Of a stretch of DNA of 64,000 nucleotides, positions 62,974 to 64,000 are shown one piece after another (the stretch's first letter is position 1; the number at the start of each line of letters is the position of its first letter). Location of the stretch: positions 61,081 to 125,080 of the forward strand of contig JAGFIT010000079.1 in assembly GCA_024103385.1 (NCBI GenBank). The letters are read 5' to 3'. This DNA is from Vicingus serpentipes. Its GTDB lineage: Bacteria; Bacteroidota; Bacteroidia; Flavobacteriales_E; Vicingaceae. Made by a program: the position numbers and the translations under genes. The notes below the pieces were generated by a model. It was not told the origin of the DNA and ran no database searches. It saw only the letters and a program-made list of their open reading frames with translations.

Positions 62974-64000
62974 TTACCTAACCACACTTACTCTTCCTAT
63001 ATATTTGTGGTTTACACCAAATATATCTTGGAGGTCAACCTTCCAGACGTAGGTATCAATTTGAACAGGAGTTCCTTTGTAGGTTCCATTCCATCCTTCG
63101 TAATAGTCATGTGTTTCATGAATGAGTTCACCCCATCTATCAAAGATGTATAAAGTATATTCATCTTCATCAATGGCATGTCCTTGTGGTAAAAATACAT
63201 CATTAATACCGTCTCCATCAGGAGTAAAACTGTTTGGTGCATAGAAGGTGTACACATCTTTAACAACCACAGGTTTTGCGGCAGAATCTTTACAGCCAAA
63301 TTGATTTTCTACGTATAACCACACCATAAAAGTCCCTGTATCAGCATACCTATGTGCTGGATGTTGCTCATTAGCTCCTGTGGAATCTCCAAACTCCCAG
63401 AACCACCTGTCAGCACCTATCGATAAATCCGTAAAGTTGATGAGCGGATTGTAGATGTCTACCATCGAAGGATCAGCTGTAAAATGAGCGTTTGGTACAG
63501 GATGAACGGTTACGTAACTGATGCGTTCCATGCTGTTAGAACATCCATTAGAGGTTACCGTCAATTTAACCGTATAACTTCCAGTAATGGTATAAGTGTG
63601 GTAGATAAGGGTGTCTTTTAGCTTAGAAGTAGTTCCATCACCAAAATCCCAAGAGTAAGTATAACTAGGATCCATCCAATCGGTTCTGTTAGTGAAAATA
63701 GCATTTACAGGAGGACACCCTCTTAGATTAATTCCATCAAAGTCTACTACGGGTACATATTTTACTTTTGTTGAATCAGTAATAGTACTCACACACCCAG
63801 CCGTACTAGTAGCAGTTAATGTAACGGTGTAGGTTCCTATATCGGTATATACATGCTGAGGACTAAAGACGTTAGCACTAATTCCGTCTCCAAAGGTCCA
63901 AGAATAACTAGCTACCCCAGTAGTAGTATTGTTAAAAGAAGAAGTTGGACCATGACACACATCCGACACATTAAACCCTATAACAGGAGCCAGCTTTACC
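62974..64000 (-). CDS. PKD-repeat surface protein with type B T9SS C-terminus (5' end outside window)
   Basis: The frame is open through base 64000, so only the last 341 residues are seen. They contain PKD repeats (SYSWTFGDGISANVFSPQHVYTDIGTYTVTLTATS, SYTVKLTV and WFWEFGDSTGANEQHPAHRYADTGTFMVWL). The gliding-motility-type C-terminal domain FYAPNSFTPDGDGINDVFLPQG...YIFDRWGELIHETHDYYEGWNGTYKG...IGRVSVVR follows. This is a large secreted adhesin-like protein exported by T9SS. The N-terminus and total length are unknown. Confidence 0.9.
   Translation of the reverse strand, partial: VKLAPVIGFNVSDVCHGPTSSFNNTTTGVASYSWTFGDGISANVFSPQHVYTDIGTYTVTLTATSTAGCVSTITDSTKVKYVPVVDFDGINLRGCPPVNAIFTNRTDWMDPSYTYSWDFGDGTTSKLKDTLIYHTYTITGSYTVKLTVTSNGCSNSMERISYVTVHPVPNAHFTADPSMVDIYNPLINFTDLSIGADRWFWEFGDSTGANEQHPAHRYADTGTFMVWLYVENQFGCKDSAAKPVVVKDVYTFYAPNSFTPDGDGINDVFLPQGHAIDEDEYTLYIFDRWGELIHETHDYYEGWNGTYKGTPVQIDTYVWKVDLQDIFGVNHKYIGRVSVVR

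Overview
The window is AT-rich chromosomal DNA from a member of the Bacteroidota, most likely order Flavobacteriales. Five things point there: type IX secretion (T9SS) C-terminal sorting domains on many secreted proteins; PorZ next to recO; gliding-motility-type (type B) C-termini; Bacteroidota promoters (TAnnTTTG, sometimes with a TTG about 20 bp upstream); and an arginine pathway that uses an acylated-ornithine transcarbamylase. I cannot name the genus from sequence alone.

Layout: 95-9746 holds a T9SS cargo protein, hflX and a small membrane protein, a pair of secreted amidohydrolases, and an mgtE / 2-hydroxyacid dehydrogenase operon. 9840-18808 is a complete arginine operon in the order GNAT acyltransferase, argG, argC, argD, argF', argB, argE-like, argH. 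Ahead of it lies a possible attenuator with an Arg-rich leader peptide. 18981-25988 holds a large T9SS protein, rsmA, a von Willebrand-like protein, and an arsenosugar-type trio (radical SAM ArsS, rhodanese, DUF2064 glycosyltransferase). 26169-30088 is the succinate dehydrogenase operon sdhCAB. 30351-34321 is a duplicated pair of T9SS proteins. 34357-45493 is housekeeping (CoA-binding protein, lepA, metF, ribE, a frameshifted holB, pgk) plus a huge FN3 adhesin and a YfhO-type membrane protein. 45576-45649 is a tRNA-Arg. 45715-51187 is porZ-recO-TonB receptor. 51279-59007 holds a crotonase, a flippase, and an overlapping run of dut, a sugar nucleotidyltransferase, a TPR lipoprotein, a DUF4292 lipoprotein and an EnvC-like protein. 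59358-62799 is class Ia ribonucleotide reductase nrdB-nrdA. The window ends inside a PKD-repeat surface protein.

The most unusual theme is a population of small palindromic REP-like repeats of at least five families. Two families carry a gene. A DUF559 nuclease-like ORF sits between perfect 31-bp inverted repeats inside the arginine operon. A four-helix-bundle (23S intervening-sequence type) ORF sits between about 25-bp inverted repeats between sdhA and sdhB. Solo, half and nested copies of the same repeats are scattered through the window. One 42-bp copy has inserted in frame into a dehydrogenase gene, and other copies supply start codons or N-termini of neighbouring proteins.

Other items worth attention are a -1 frameshift in holB on a canonical A AAA AAA slippery heptamer, and a tRNA-Arg(UCG) in which the near-universal G19-C56 tertiary pair reads A19-U56.
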